DNA of 51,682 bases. Origin: Dysgonomonas sp. Marseille-P4677 (GTDB lineage: Bacteria > Bacteroidota > Bacteroidia > Bacteroidales > Dysgonomonadaceae). Shown here piece after piece: positions 45,163 through 51,682 of the stretch. The stretch lies in the NCBI RefSeq assembly GCF_016652235.1, contig NZ_JAEPKU010000014.1, forward strand, positions 1 to 51,682, given 5' to 3'. A program made the position numbers and the translations under genes. The stretch's first letter is position 1. Every line of letters begins with the position of its first letter. A model generated the notes under the pieces. It ran no database searches. It had not been told where the DNA came from and was given only the letters and a program-made list of their open reading frames with translations.

Positions 45163-47148
45163 ATGAAACGAATAATAATATTGGCTATATGTCTACTGGT
45201 AGTACATTCTACTGGTATTTGTCAAAATAATGAAATAGAATACTATACCTACAAAACAGAAACTTCTACAAATAATTATGATTTAGAATACTCTCGGATC
45301 GCAGCGAAGGATCATTCTTCTTGGGGTTTCATAAATAAAGCAGGGAAAATCGTTATTTCTTTGGGTAAGTACAAGTTCTTGAATCCAATAGATGAGAAAG
45401 GAATGATTTTGGCAAAAAAAGGAGATAAAGAGGGGTTTATAGATATTAATGAAAATATACTTATCTCTTTTATTTATGATGATGTAGGAGTCTTTTCTGG
45501 ATCTGTAGACTTAGCCCCTGTTATAAAGGATAAAAAACAAGGTTTCGTAAATCGTAAGGGAGAAATTGTCATTCCCTTGGAATACGATGCTTTTTCATAT
45601 GTCACTTATTTTTATGCTCCCGGACTTGCTATATTATTGAAAAATGGGAGATATGGAGTAATCGATTCAGTAAATAAAATTATTATACCATTCGAATATG
45701 ATAAAATAAAGTGGTCAGATACAAAAGACTTTTTTGTTGTTACAAAAGATAAAGAATTGGCGAATTTTTCATTTGAAGGTAAAAAACTAACAGACTGTAG
45801 AGATTATCAGATAGTTACAGGTTCTCCACTTGGATATCTTCCCACTAACGACAAAAATCTTCCAATATTGGTTAAATCCAGAGGTAACCAAAAGCTTTCA
45901 AGTGAAATAAAGAATAATATCGATTATATGAATGGAAGCGAAAGAGTTAAGGATTCAATGCTTTTACAAACAAACGAAAAGTTCGCCTATATTGACAAAG
46001 AGGGGAATTTTATTGTTCCATTTGGCAAATATGGTACTGCTAAACCTTTTGGACTAGGGAGAAAAGCTATAGTCGCGAATAAAGGAATATATGGAATTAT
46101 TGATGAATACGGTAAGCAAGTATTACCTCTCGAATACGAATTTGTAGAACGTCCTTCTCAGTATTCTAATTATGCTGATATTTTTGTGGCTACTAAAGGT
46201 AAGGAAATTACGATTCTTGACGAAAATATAAATGTTATACCTGTAAAAGGTATAGCTTCTTATATCGATTGGAATGGTAATTTGGTCGTTTCAGATATAA
46301 ACGATAAAAAGGGTGTTGTTAATTATTCGGGGCAACAAACCATACCATTTGAATACGATACATTATTTCAGCGCAGTTCTTCTGGATATATTGCAAAGAA
46401 GGGGGATATGTATGGATATATCACTCACAAAAATAAAATCATCAAACCCTTTAATTATAAATACATCTATGAAATTAAAGATGGACTAGTTTATGTGAAT
46501 CAGGAAGGCAAGGTTGGAATGTATGATGAAAAAGGTAGAATAAAAATCCCATTTGAGTACGATGCTATCTACGATACATGGTATAATAACTCTGATTCCG
46601 AAAAGACTCGATTTATTGTTGTTCAAAATGGGAAAGTTGGCACAATAGATGAAGATAACAATATTGTTATTCCAATTATATATGGAGCTTTATCAGGATG
46701 GGTAGAGTATGGACCCGAAGCTCATTTTGCGAGAAAAGATGGTAAATATGGACTTATATCTCATGAAGGGAATATTATTATTCCAATAGAGTACGAATAT
46801 ATAGGAATTCCTTCAGGAGGTATCATCAAAGTTCGTAAAAATGGGAAGTATGGTGCTGTATCATGGGAACATAAAGAAATCTTACCTTGTAAATATGAAA
46901 AGCTTGTTTTGGATATTCCTTTTTTTATATTTGATGACAAGCAAGAATCTAAGCTAGTGGCATTGGATGACGGTGTATGGAAGTATTTTAATACAGATGG
47001 AAAGCTTTTGCGAGATAATATAGCTGAGGGCGAGATAATGAAAAATTATGACTATATTTTTAAATGGGGAGAGCCATCCAACGAAGGATATGATTTTCAT
47101 ATGCAACAATATTCAATTATGGACTTATTAGAAGACAAAGTAAATTAG
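45163..47148 (+). CDS. Secreted WG-repeat protein
   Basis: From the ATG at 45163 the product is about 661 residues with a signal peptide (MKRIIILAICLLVVHSTGIC). About twelve WG repeats follow, of the form KNGRYGVIDSVNKIIIPFEY and KDGKYGLISHEGNIIIPIEY, running the length of the protein. The frame also opens 36 nt earlier, but that would bury the signal peptide. WG-repeat proteins are beta-rich and probably bind partners; no enzyme domain is present. It stands alone between the tra operon and the minus-strand accessory genes, with its own gap of 134 bp after the tra hairpin. Confidence 0.85.
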   Translation: MKRIIILAICLLVVHSTGICQNNEIEYYTYKTETSTNNYDLEYSRIAAKDHSSWGFINKAGKIVISLGKYKFLNPIDEKGMILAKKGDKEGFIDINENILISFIYDDVGVFSGSVDLAPVIKDKKQGFVNRKGEIVIPLEYDAFSYVTYFYAPGLAILLKNGRYGVIDSVNKIIIPFEYDKIKWSDTKDFFVVTKDKELANFSFEGKKLTDCRDYQIVTGSPLGYLPTNDKNLPILVKSRGNQKLSSEIKNNIDYMNGSERVKDSMLLQTNEKFAYIDKEGNFIVPFGKYGTAKPFGLGRKAIVANKGIYGIIDEYGKQVLPLEYEFVERPSQYSNYADIFVATKGKEITILDENINVIPVKGIASYIDWNGNLVVSDINDKKGVVNYSGQQTIPFEYDTLFQRSSSGYIAKKGDMYGYITHKNKIIKPFNYKYIYEIKDGLVYVNQEGKVGMYDEKGRIKIPFEYDAIYDTWYNNSDSEKTRFIVVQNGKVGTIDEDNNIVIPIIYGALSGWVEYGPEAHFARKDGKYGLISHEGNIIIPIEYEYIGIPSGGIIKVRKNGKYGAVSWEHKEILPCKYEKLVLDIPFFIFDDKQESKLVALDDGVWKYFNTDGKLLRDNIAEGEIMKNYDYIFKWGEPSNEGYDFHMQQYSIMDLLEDKVN

Positions 47149-47191
47149 GCTATTTCAATTTCTAAAAAAAACACACATAAACAACTTATTA

Positions 47192-47794
47192 CTAGATCAA
47201 TATATTGAAAAGTGATAACTGAACTGCTTTTCTTCCTGTAAGCTCATCAAATAGTTCTTTAGCTTGCATTAGAACCTTTGTTGTATATTTATCAGAGACG
47301 GAAGAATCCCTTTTCAAGCCTTTCATCATTTCTTCCAATGCTGTAACTAGACATTCTTTTCGGGAATCAAAGATTTTTCCCCAAGCATTTAGCCCATAAC
47401 CTGATCCTCCAGTAGAATGAGAATAGGACATTCCATAGGACCACTTTCCATTTATACCTCTGCCAATGGTTATATGATTGCTCACTGCCCATCCATCCCG
47501 ATGTGGAAATTCAAAATGCTCTTTCTCCAAAAACTCTGATCTCTCTAACCATCCATATTTATTAAATTCTTTTTTCGTAAAGCCGAATAGTAGATGACGG
47601 TCGTAATCTCTTTTGTTCATAATGATTTGTCGGGGAGAATCCCCAAAACTCTCATAATAATCAATTACATCCGTTTCGTTTTTCCAAAGAGCCTTCAAGT
47701 ATTTTGCAGCTTCATGCCTTTCAACCCTGCAATAATTAACTTCTTGCATTAGCTCTAACTTTTGATATTTATCTAGTGATTTATAGTTGTCCAT
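47192..47794 (-). CDS. Conserved ICE protein with C-terminal QLSLF clamp motif
   Basis: The 200-residue protein is of a kind often seen after tra operons in Bacteroides ICEs (WAVSNHITIGRGINGKWSYG, then a helical end), but I know no function. Its last residues, QLSLF at 192-196, match the bacterial beta-clamp binding motif. The methylase/helicase giant carries the same five residues. The N-terminal part is charged and helical. Recruitment to replicating DNA is an inference from the motif. Confidence 0.7.
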   Translation of the reverse strand: MDNYKSLDKYQKLELMQEVNYCRVERHEAAKYLKALWKNETDVIDYYESFGDSPRQIIMNKRDYDRHLLFGFTKKEFNKYGWLERSEFLEKEHFEFPHRDGWAVSNHITIGRGINGKWSYGMSYSHSTGGSGYGLNAWGKIFDSRKECLVTALEEMMKGLKRDSSVSDKYTTKVLMQAKELFDELTGRKAVQLSLFNILI

Positions 47795-47804
47795 AGCTGT
47801 GTTT

Positions 47805-48047
47805 TTAAAAGAAGAACATTAGGAATAAGGAGGTAAGAATGATAAGGGACAGGAGAGAGAAAATAACCTTTATCAGAAACCTGACAATTTTGAAAAGTAA
47901 ACATATCATCAGATAGGTACTGACGAGGCTTACTACCATAAGGATATTGATACTCACTTGACTGATTAGCCATAAGCCAAGAGCCACTACTGCTGCCCAC
48001 AACCCCAATTTTATGATGATTCCAGAGCGGAGGGAGTTTTGTTTCAT
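47805..48047 (-). CDS. Small membrane protein
   Basis: From the ATG at 48047 the product is 80 residues: a short basic start (MKQNSLRSG), then membrane helices (KLGLWAAVVALGLWLI, ILMVVSLVSTYLMICLLF, VIFSLLSLIILTSLFLMFFF). The frame extends to 48125 and another Met is at 48068, so the start is uncertain. It lies 10 bp before the QLSLF-bearing gene on the same strand and is probably co-transcribed with it. Confidence 0.6.
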   Translation of the reverse strand: MKQNSLRSGIIIKLGLWAAVVALGLWLISQVSINILMVVSLVSTYLMICLLFKIVRFLIKVIFSLLSLIILTSLFLMFFF

Positions 48048-48250
48048 TGTTTTTGTTTCGTTTCTCATAATTGCGACATTTTTTTGCGTCATCCGTCGGT
48101 CGGTCGTTTTATGTTTCAAGGGCAATAATGAGGTATAGGTATTTTAGCGAGGCATATTTTTTCGGAATAAATACGCTCACCTGAAAGGAACGAGGAAGAT
48201 TTGTTTCGAAAATCCGAAGGACTAGAATATGTACTACTAAAATCCGTACA

Positions 48251-48345
48251 TACCTTTGCCTATTGAACTAACGACCGACCTATGGATAACTCCGTTGAAA
48301 CGTGGAGTAATTATAACAGGAGAAATGAAAAAGAAAATTCGTTAG
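48251..48345 (+). promoter_or_regulatory. Orphan plus-strand promoter and six-codon ORF in a gene-free gap
   Basis: TACCTTTG (48251-48258) is an exact -7 element on the plus strand although no plus-strand gene follows. Downstream, an AGGAGA run precedes ATGAAAAAGAAAATTCGTTAG (48325-48345), a six-residue MKKKIR ORF, then a hairpin at 48358-48377. A short regulatory transcript antisense to nothing coding is possible. The rest of 48126-48403 shows no gene. Confidence 0.35.
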
Positions 48346-48349
48346 ATTA

Positions 48350-48377
48350 TTAAAATAGGCTATCCATCCGGATAGCC
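48350..48377 (-). terminator. Terminator after the ORF6N gene
   Basis: GGCTATCC (48358-48365) pairs with GGATAGCC (48370-48377) around a 4-nt loop. On the minus strand it is followed by TATTTTAA, 27 bp after the ORF6N stop. It could also end the short plus-strand transcript. Confidence 0.6.
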
Positions 48378-48403
48378 CATCTATATAAGTTATGTGTATC
48401 AAT

Positions 48404-48940
48404 TCACTCCTTCGGTTTCTTTTTTACTGTATGCTTGACTTTCAACACAGAAAAATTTAACTCGATTGTAGTTTCTGTTCCTACAGTTTGAAAATCACTA
48501 CTCAAGACATCTGAAATCAGTTCTCCACTTCGTTGCATCAGTGATTTTTGCATCTCCTTATCGGCAGTTTCTGAAATCTCAGCCATACTTCGAGATAATT
48601 CACGAACCTTTGCAAATGTTTCAATAATGGCGATGGTCGTTTCGGTTGCTTTAGGAGATTTGAGTATTGTTGCAACCATATACAAACCTTTTTCAGAAAA
48701 AGCTTTTGGACTAATTCTAGCCATATTTAATCTTGTGGTCGAAAATTTCGACCGCAAATTTTCAAACTCTTCTTCGGTTAGGGAGATAATATACTCATCA
48801 GGAAATTTATCAGGATTATTCTTCACTGCTTCATTGATACGTTTGGTCTTAACACCATAAAGTTCAGCTACATCACTATCCAAAATAACTTGTTTATCTT
48901 GAATCAAAATTATCTTTTCTTCTATTTTTTGCAGTTCCAT
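48404..48940 (-). CDS. ORF6N-domain protein
   Basis: The 178-residue protein begins with the ORF6N domain (ILIQDKQVILDSDVAELYGVKTKRINEAVK, then PDEYIISLTEEEFENLRS), a DNA-binding domain of phage and mobile-element proteins. A helical C-terminal part follows. It follows the RhuM-like gene by 1 nt. ORF6N proteins are taken to be regulators, but the target is unknown. It is frequent in Bacteroides ICEs near the integrase. Confidence 0.85.
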   Translation of the reverse strand: MELQKIEEKIILIQDKQVILDSDVAELYGVKTKRINEAVKNNPDKFPDEYIISLTEEEFENLRSKFSTTRLNMARISPKAFSEKGLYMVATILKSPKATETTIAIIETFAKVRELSRSMAEISETADKEMQKSLMQRSGELISDVLSSDFQTVGTETTIELNFSVLKVKHTVKKKPKE

Positions 48941-48941
48941 A

Positions 48942-49331
48942 TTAATTCAAATTAAATGACGAATACTCTTTGATAATTAAGTTACAGTCGATAAACTCGC
49001 TGTTCGATTTGCGTAATGAAGAAAATACCCATTCCCTAAACACTTTTGTACAAAGCGTTTCTATCCTAAAACTTAAAAAGATAATTACCTCCAAATTGTA
49101 ATATATCCGAATACACTCGCCGTGCTTCGGGCAAGTGTAACGATGCTCTTTGGTAACCTCATTTTCTTTCAAAAGATTATCTTTAAATATCCTTCTCTGT
49201 TGGTTATTTATTGCGGGAATATTCACTCCGAATAAATCAGCAATCTCATTTATAGTCATCCAAACTGTCCCATCTACTAATTTCACTTCGATGGTATTCG
49301 TTTCTGAAAATTTGATATATCCTGTTTTCAT
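48942..49331 (-). CDS. RhuM-like protein
   Basis: The 129-residue protein carries the RhuM/virulence-protein N-terminal block (VDGTVWMTINEIADLFGVNI, then IFKDNLLKENEVTKEHRY, IYYNLEVIIFLSFRI and FREWV), but is shorter than full RhuM proteins and may be a stand-alone domain. The short Cys motif CPKHGEC in the middle is unusual. It lies between the integrase and the ORF6N gene, 8 bp from the former, and these three are probably co-transcribed. Confidence 0.7.
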   Translation of the reverse strand: MKTGYIKFSETNTIEVKLVDGTVWMTINEIADLFGVNIPAINNQQRRIFKDNLLKENEVTKEHRYTCPKHGECIRIYYNLEVIIFLSFRIETLCTKVFREWVFSSLRKSNSEFIDCNLIIKEYSSFNLN

Positions 49332-49339
49332 AGGTCGTA

Positions 49340-50566
49340 TTATTTAGCGGTTTTTCTTGTTTTGTAGACTCTAGCTAGGCTATCCATATCCGAACTTAAT
49401 TTCTTATCTACAATGCGGGCATAGATTTGAGTTGTTCTTACATCTGTATGTCCGAGCATTTTTGAAACTGTTTCAATAGGCACTCCATTAGCGAGCGTAA
49501 CCGTACTTCCGAACGTATGCCGGGCAACGTGGCAGGTGATAGGCTTCGTTATCCCACAGATTGTAGCAATTTCCTTCAAGTATTCATTCATCTTCTGATT
49601 GGAACAAACAGGAAATAACTTCCCATCTTTTTGCTTACCTCTATAACGCTCTACAATTTCCAAAGGAATTTCAAGTAAACGGATATTGGATGGTACATTC
49701 GTCTTTTGACGCTTGGTCATTACCCACTGATGCCCATCAAAAGCAGTCTTGATATTATCTTCGGTCAATTGAGCTACATCAATATAACTAAGTCCGCTGT
49801 AACACATAAAAATGAAAACATCACGAATCTGGCAAAGTCGTTCAGTCAGAAACTCTTTCTTGTAGATTATATCAATTTCTTCTTGTGTAAGAACTTCACG
49901 AACGACTTTAGTCGTTTTAAATTTAAAACTAGCAAAAGGGTCCGCTTTAATATCTGCACCCGTACTCTTGATATAATTGAATACTGCTCTGAAACGTTGT
50001 ATAAATTTTAACGCCGTATTGTTACTACAATCGTGTTCATTCTGCAAGAACAAAAAGAATTTTTCAATAAAGAGGGGAGTAAGTTCTATAATCGGAATAT
50101 CCGACAACTTGTTTTCTTTCTTGATAAACTCTTGCAGTCGTTGTCTGGTCAGTTCGTAACGCATATGTGTCGTATGCGATGTGTGGTTTCCGATTTTGAG
50201 TTTATAGAATTCATTATGCTCTGTAAAATATTCCAGAAGCATTTTTCTTTTATCGGTATCAATACCTAATAAGATGTTTTTGATTTTTTCAGGCAGTACA
50301 TAGCCTTGTTCGTGCAGATACTTGTGATACAGATCCGTTGCTCTAACCCGCATAGCATCCAATAATCTGTTTAGTTGTATAATTTCAGACGAGCGTCCGA
50401 TTCCTCGTCCCATTTTTTGTTCCCATTGGTCGGGATCAATTTGTAACTTAGTACTGAATTGAGTCATCTCTCCATTAATAGTGATGCGAGCCATCACAGG
50501 CACTTGACCATTCTCATTTTTTCTGTTTTTCCTTAAATAAAACAGGATGGTGAAAGTTGATTTCAT
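49340..50566 (-). CDS. int: IntDOT-like tyrosine integrase
   Basis: From the ATG at 50566 the protein has 408 residues, close to IntDOT (411). It has an N-terminal arm-binding domain (ARITINGEMTQFSTKLQIDPDQW), a SAM-like core-binding domain and a catalytic domain with Lys 288, His 346 and Arg 349 (HVARH), His 373 (LGH) and nucleophile Tyr 382 (TTQIYA). The first catalytic Arg is replaced by Ser 260 (GLSYIDV), as in IntDOT. That family tolerates mismatched crossover regions, which fits the att sites here. The frame opens 26 codons earlier, but family length favours this start. It reads away from attR. Confidence 0.92.
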   Translation of the reverse strand: MKSTFTILFYLRKNRKNENGQVPVMARITINGEMTQFSTKLQIDPDQWEQKMGRGIGRSSEIIQLNRLLDAMRVRATDLYHKYLHEQGYVLPEKIKNILLGIDTDKRKMLLEYFTEHNEFYKLKIGNHTSHTTHMRYELTRQRLQEFIKKENKLSDIPIIELTPLFIEKFFLFLQNEHDCSNNTALKFIQRFRAVFNYIKSTGADIKADPFASFKFKTTKVVREVLTQEEIDIIYKKEFLTERLCQIRDVFIFMCYSGLSYIDVAQLTEDNIKTAFDGHQWVMTKRQKTNVPSNIRLLEIPLEIVERYRGKQKDGKLFPVCSNQKMNEYLKEIATICGITKPITCHVARHTFGSTVTLANGVPIETVSKMLGHTDVRTTQIYARIVDKKLSSDMDSLARVYKTRKTAK

Positions 50567-50662
50567 AATCTTCTCTTTTTTGTTGGTAAAACTATTATTT
50601 AACTCCAACTCTTTGGAAGATATTTCACTGCCAATATTCGACAAATGAGAAACTTATGATCT

Positions 50663-50716
50663 AAATCGTTACCTTAGTTTGATTTTTCAGAATGGTAACG
50701 AATTGGGTAACGATTA
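50663..50716. promoter_or_regulatory. Cluster of three candidate integrase arm-type sites
   Basis: GGTAACGATTT occurs at 50663-50673 (minus strand), GGTAACGAATT at 50694-50704 and GGTAACGATTA at 50706-50716 (plus strand), all between the int start and attR. The left end has the same word at 149. They may also autoregulate int, whose promoter must lie here. Confidence 0.6.
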
Positions 50717-50765
50717 ACTGTCTTTTAGTTGCTTTTTCGTGGCTATCGTTGTCATAGGGGGAAAT

Positions 50766-50797
50766 AAAAAAAGACTCCTAAATGTGTCATTTAGAAG
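50766..50797 (-). terminator. Terminator downstream of tRNA-Arg
   Basis: On the minus strand a 10-bp stem (50788-50797 with 50775-50784, one G-T or mismatch) and 3-nt loop is followed by seven T (complement of 50766-50772). It would end the tRNA transcript before it enters the int region. Confidence 0.75.
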
Positions 50798-50832
50798 CCT
50801 TTGTCTTGTTTTTGCGTTTTGTTGTCTCCAAC

Positions 50833-50861
50833 TTTCCGACCTTTTAGTGATCCGAGCGGGA
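50833..50861 (-). other. attR at the 3' end of tRNA-Arg
   Basis: This is the second copy of the 29-bp repeat. Positions 50848-50861 are the 3' end of the intact tRNA gene, so integration leaves the tRNA functional. Differences from attL fall at 50840, 50841 and 50845. Confidence 0.8.
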
Positions 50862-50921
50862 TTCGAACCCACGACCCACAGCTTAGAAGGCTGTTGCTCT
50901 ATCCAGCTGAGCTACCGGACC
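50848..50921 (-). tRNA. tRNA-Arg (anticodon TCT)
   Basis: On the minus strand the 74-nt gene folds as a full cloverleaf: acceptor GGTCCGG with TCGGATC (two G-U pairs), D-arm with GCTCAGCTGGATAGAGC, anticodon stem ACAGC/GCTGT with loop CTTCTAA, and T-arm GTGGG-TTCGAAT-CCCGC. Anticodon TCT reads AGA. CCA is not encoded. The element has used its 3' end as attachment site. Confidence 0.95.
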
Positions 50922-50945
50922 TCACCTTTTGCTTTTAAGCGAATG

Positions 50946-50976
50946 CAAAGGTAATAGATTTTTGCTTTAATGCAAA
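50946..50976 (-). promoter_or_regulatory. Promoter of tRNA-Arg
   Basis: On the minus strand TTTG (complement of 50973-50976) is followed after exactly 19 nt by TACCTTTG (complement of 50946-50953), a perfect Bacteroidetes promoter, ending 25 nt before the tRNA 5' end. Confidence 0.85.
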
Positions 50977-51620
50977 AGTTTTTTTGAAAGTTTGTAAGAT
51001 ATTTTAGGAAGGAATTTGGGGTGATAGAATTAAGGAGGAGATACTATAAATATTCAATAAAAAGCAGAATTGTTCCGTCCTGCAAAAGGAACTTGCATCA
51101 CCTTATTTTTTTAATAAGTATGCATTTATATAACACAACTAAATAAATATAAGAGGAATAAGTGATGTTCTTGTCGGATTTGGGTGGCCAAATTCAAAGT
51201 TTTAATCTCAAAAAATGATCTATTATGGTAAGTGTTTGTGAAATCAGATACCATATTTTAGATAAACTAAGAAAAGAAAAGTGTAGAAACGATAGGGGAT
51301 GAATGTATATTTGTAAAACCTGATAGGAAATCATTATCAATTAGTTTGACTATTTGATAGAACAATAGAGGCAGAATAATACTTTTCTTTTAAAAATATA
51401 TATGTAAGAATATAAGTTGTTAAACTTAAAGTGATGATTTTCTAGGAATACTATAATGTCAACAAGTTTTAGAGATATTGCTGATCACCTTTGCATAATT
51501 AAGGACTCGAAGTTTATTGTGAATGTCTGATTGTGTATAAGTTAGTGATAATATTTAGTGTAATTGGTTGAAACATGTCTATATTTTAGAAGTTTATATA
51601 GGCTAGAATTTCTTCTTTTA
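50977..51620. other. Gene-free chromosomal flank
   Basis: This AT-rich stretch right of the tRNA promoter has no open frame of useful length on either strand, no further tRNA and no convincing promoter or terminator. I see nothing to annotate in it. Confidence 0.6.
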
Positions 51621-51675
51621 ATAGTTATCTGTAAATCATATATTTACAGATAACTATATATAGTTATCTGTAAAT
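51621..51675. repeat. Triple repeat with perfect 16-bp inverted pair
   Basis: ATAGTTATCTGTAAAT occurs at 51621-51636, inverted at 51642-51657 (5-nt loop), and again direct at 51660-51675, where the window ends. It may be the edge of a longer repeat array, an insertion-sequence end or a strong hairpin. Confidence 0.6.
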
Positions 51676-51682
51676 ATATGAT

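Noticed and set aside
51621-51682. CRISPR array at the right edge
   Set aside because: The copies are partly inverted, with spacers of 2-5 nt; CRISPR repeats are direct with spacers of about 30 nt.

Overview
The window is an almost complete integrative and conjugative element (ICE) of the CTnDOT/Bacteroides type, sitting in a tRNA-Arg gene of a low-GC Bacteroidales chromosome. The order comes from the full TraA-TraQ conjugation set, MobA/MobB/MobC, RteC, an IntDOT-like integrase and promoters of the Bacteroidetes type (TTTG, 19-21 nt, TAnnTTTG). The genus cannot be fixed from the sequence; Dysgonomonas, Parabacteroides and Bacteroides are all possible. The 3' end of tRNA-Arg (50848-50921, minus strand) is repeated imperfectly at 59-87, so the element spans roughly 66-50845 (about 50.8 kb), with about 65 bp of chromosome on the left and about 760 bp on the right.

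Layout from left to right. 1-340: chromosome edge, attL and an integrase arm site. 341-7300: accessory genes, namely an AAA ATPase, a membrane-bound TPR/HTH regulator, an outer-membrane beta-barrel protein, two small lipoproteins and a decayed secreted-protein gene, with paired GTCTA sites. 7398-10065: control of excision (RteC, a structured intergenic segment, a RibD-type reductase, two Xis-like HTH proteins). 10066-12458: a scar zone with a fragment of the methylase/helicase gene, an Rhs remnant, and an orphan Rhs C-terminal toxin (broken by one in-frame TGA) with a likely immunity lipoprotein. 12459-19854 (minus): methylase/helicase giant, DUF1896 and DUF3945 proteins. 20053-28771: WYL regulator, type I restriction-modification (hsdM-hsdS-hsdR), HIRAN protein and a 55-residue protein. 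28819-33233 (minus): MobC coupling ATPase, MobB relaxase, MobA, with an opposed cargo gene between mobC and mobB. 33234-33900: likely oriT and a repeat-dense control region. 33901-44972 (plus): traA to traQ plus a tiny membrane ORF. 45163-49331: WG-repeat secreted protein and conserved ICE accessory genes. 49340-50861: integrase, arm sites and attR.

How the parts fit. Int with the Xis-like pair and RteC should excise the element; MobA/B/C process and deliver oriT DNA to the Tra channel; the methylase/helicase and type I system modify, protect or defend DNA. No tetQ, rteA or rteB is present, so induction must differ from CTnDOT. The most interesting new signal is an identical palindrome layout (TGCAG-N5-CTGCA) at exactly the same distance from the -7 element of both the hsdM and HIRAN promoters. 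It suggests that one repressor, probably the WYL protein, controls both the restriction operon and the HIRAN/small-protein genes.
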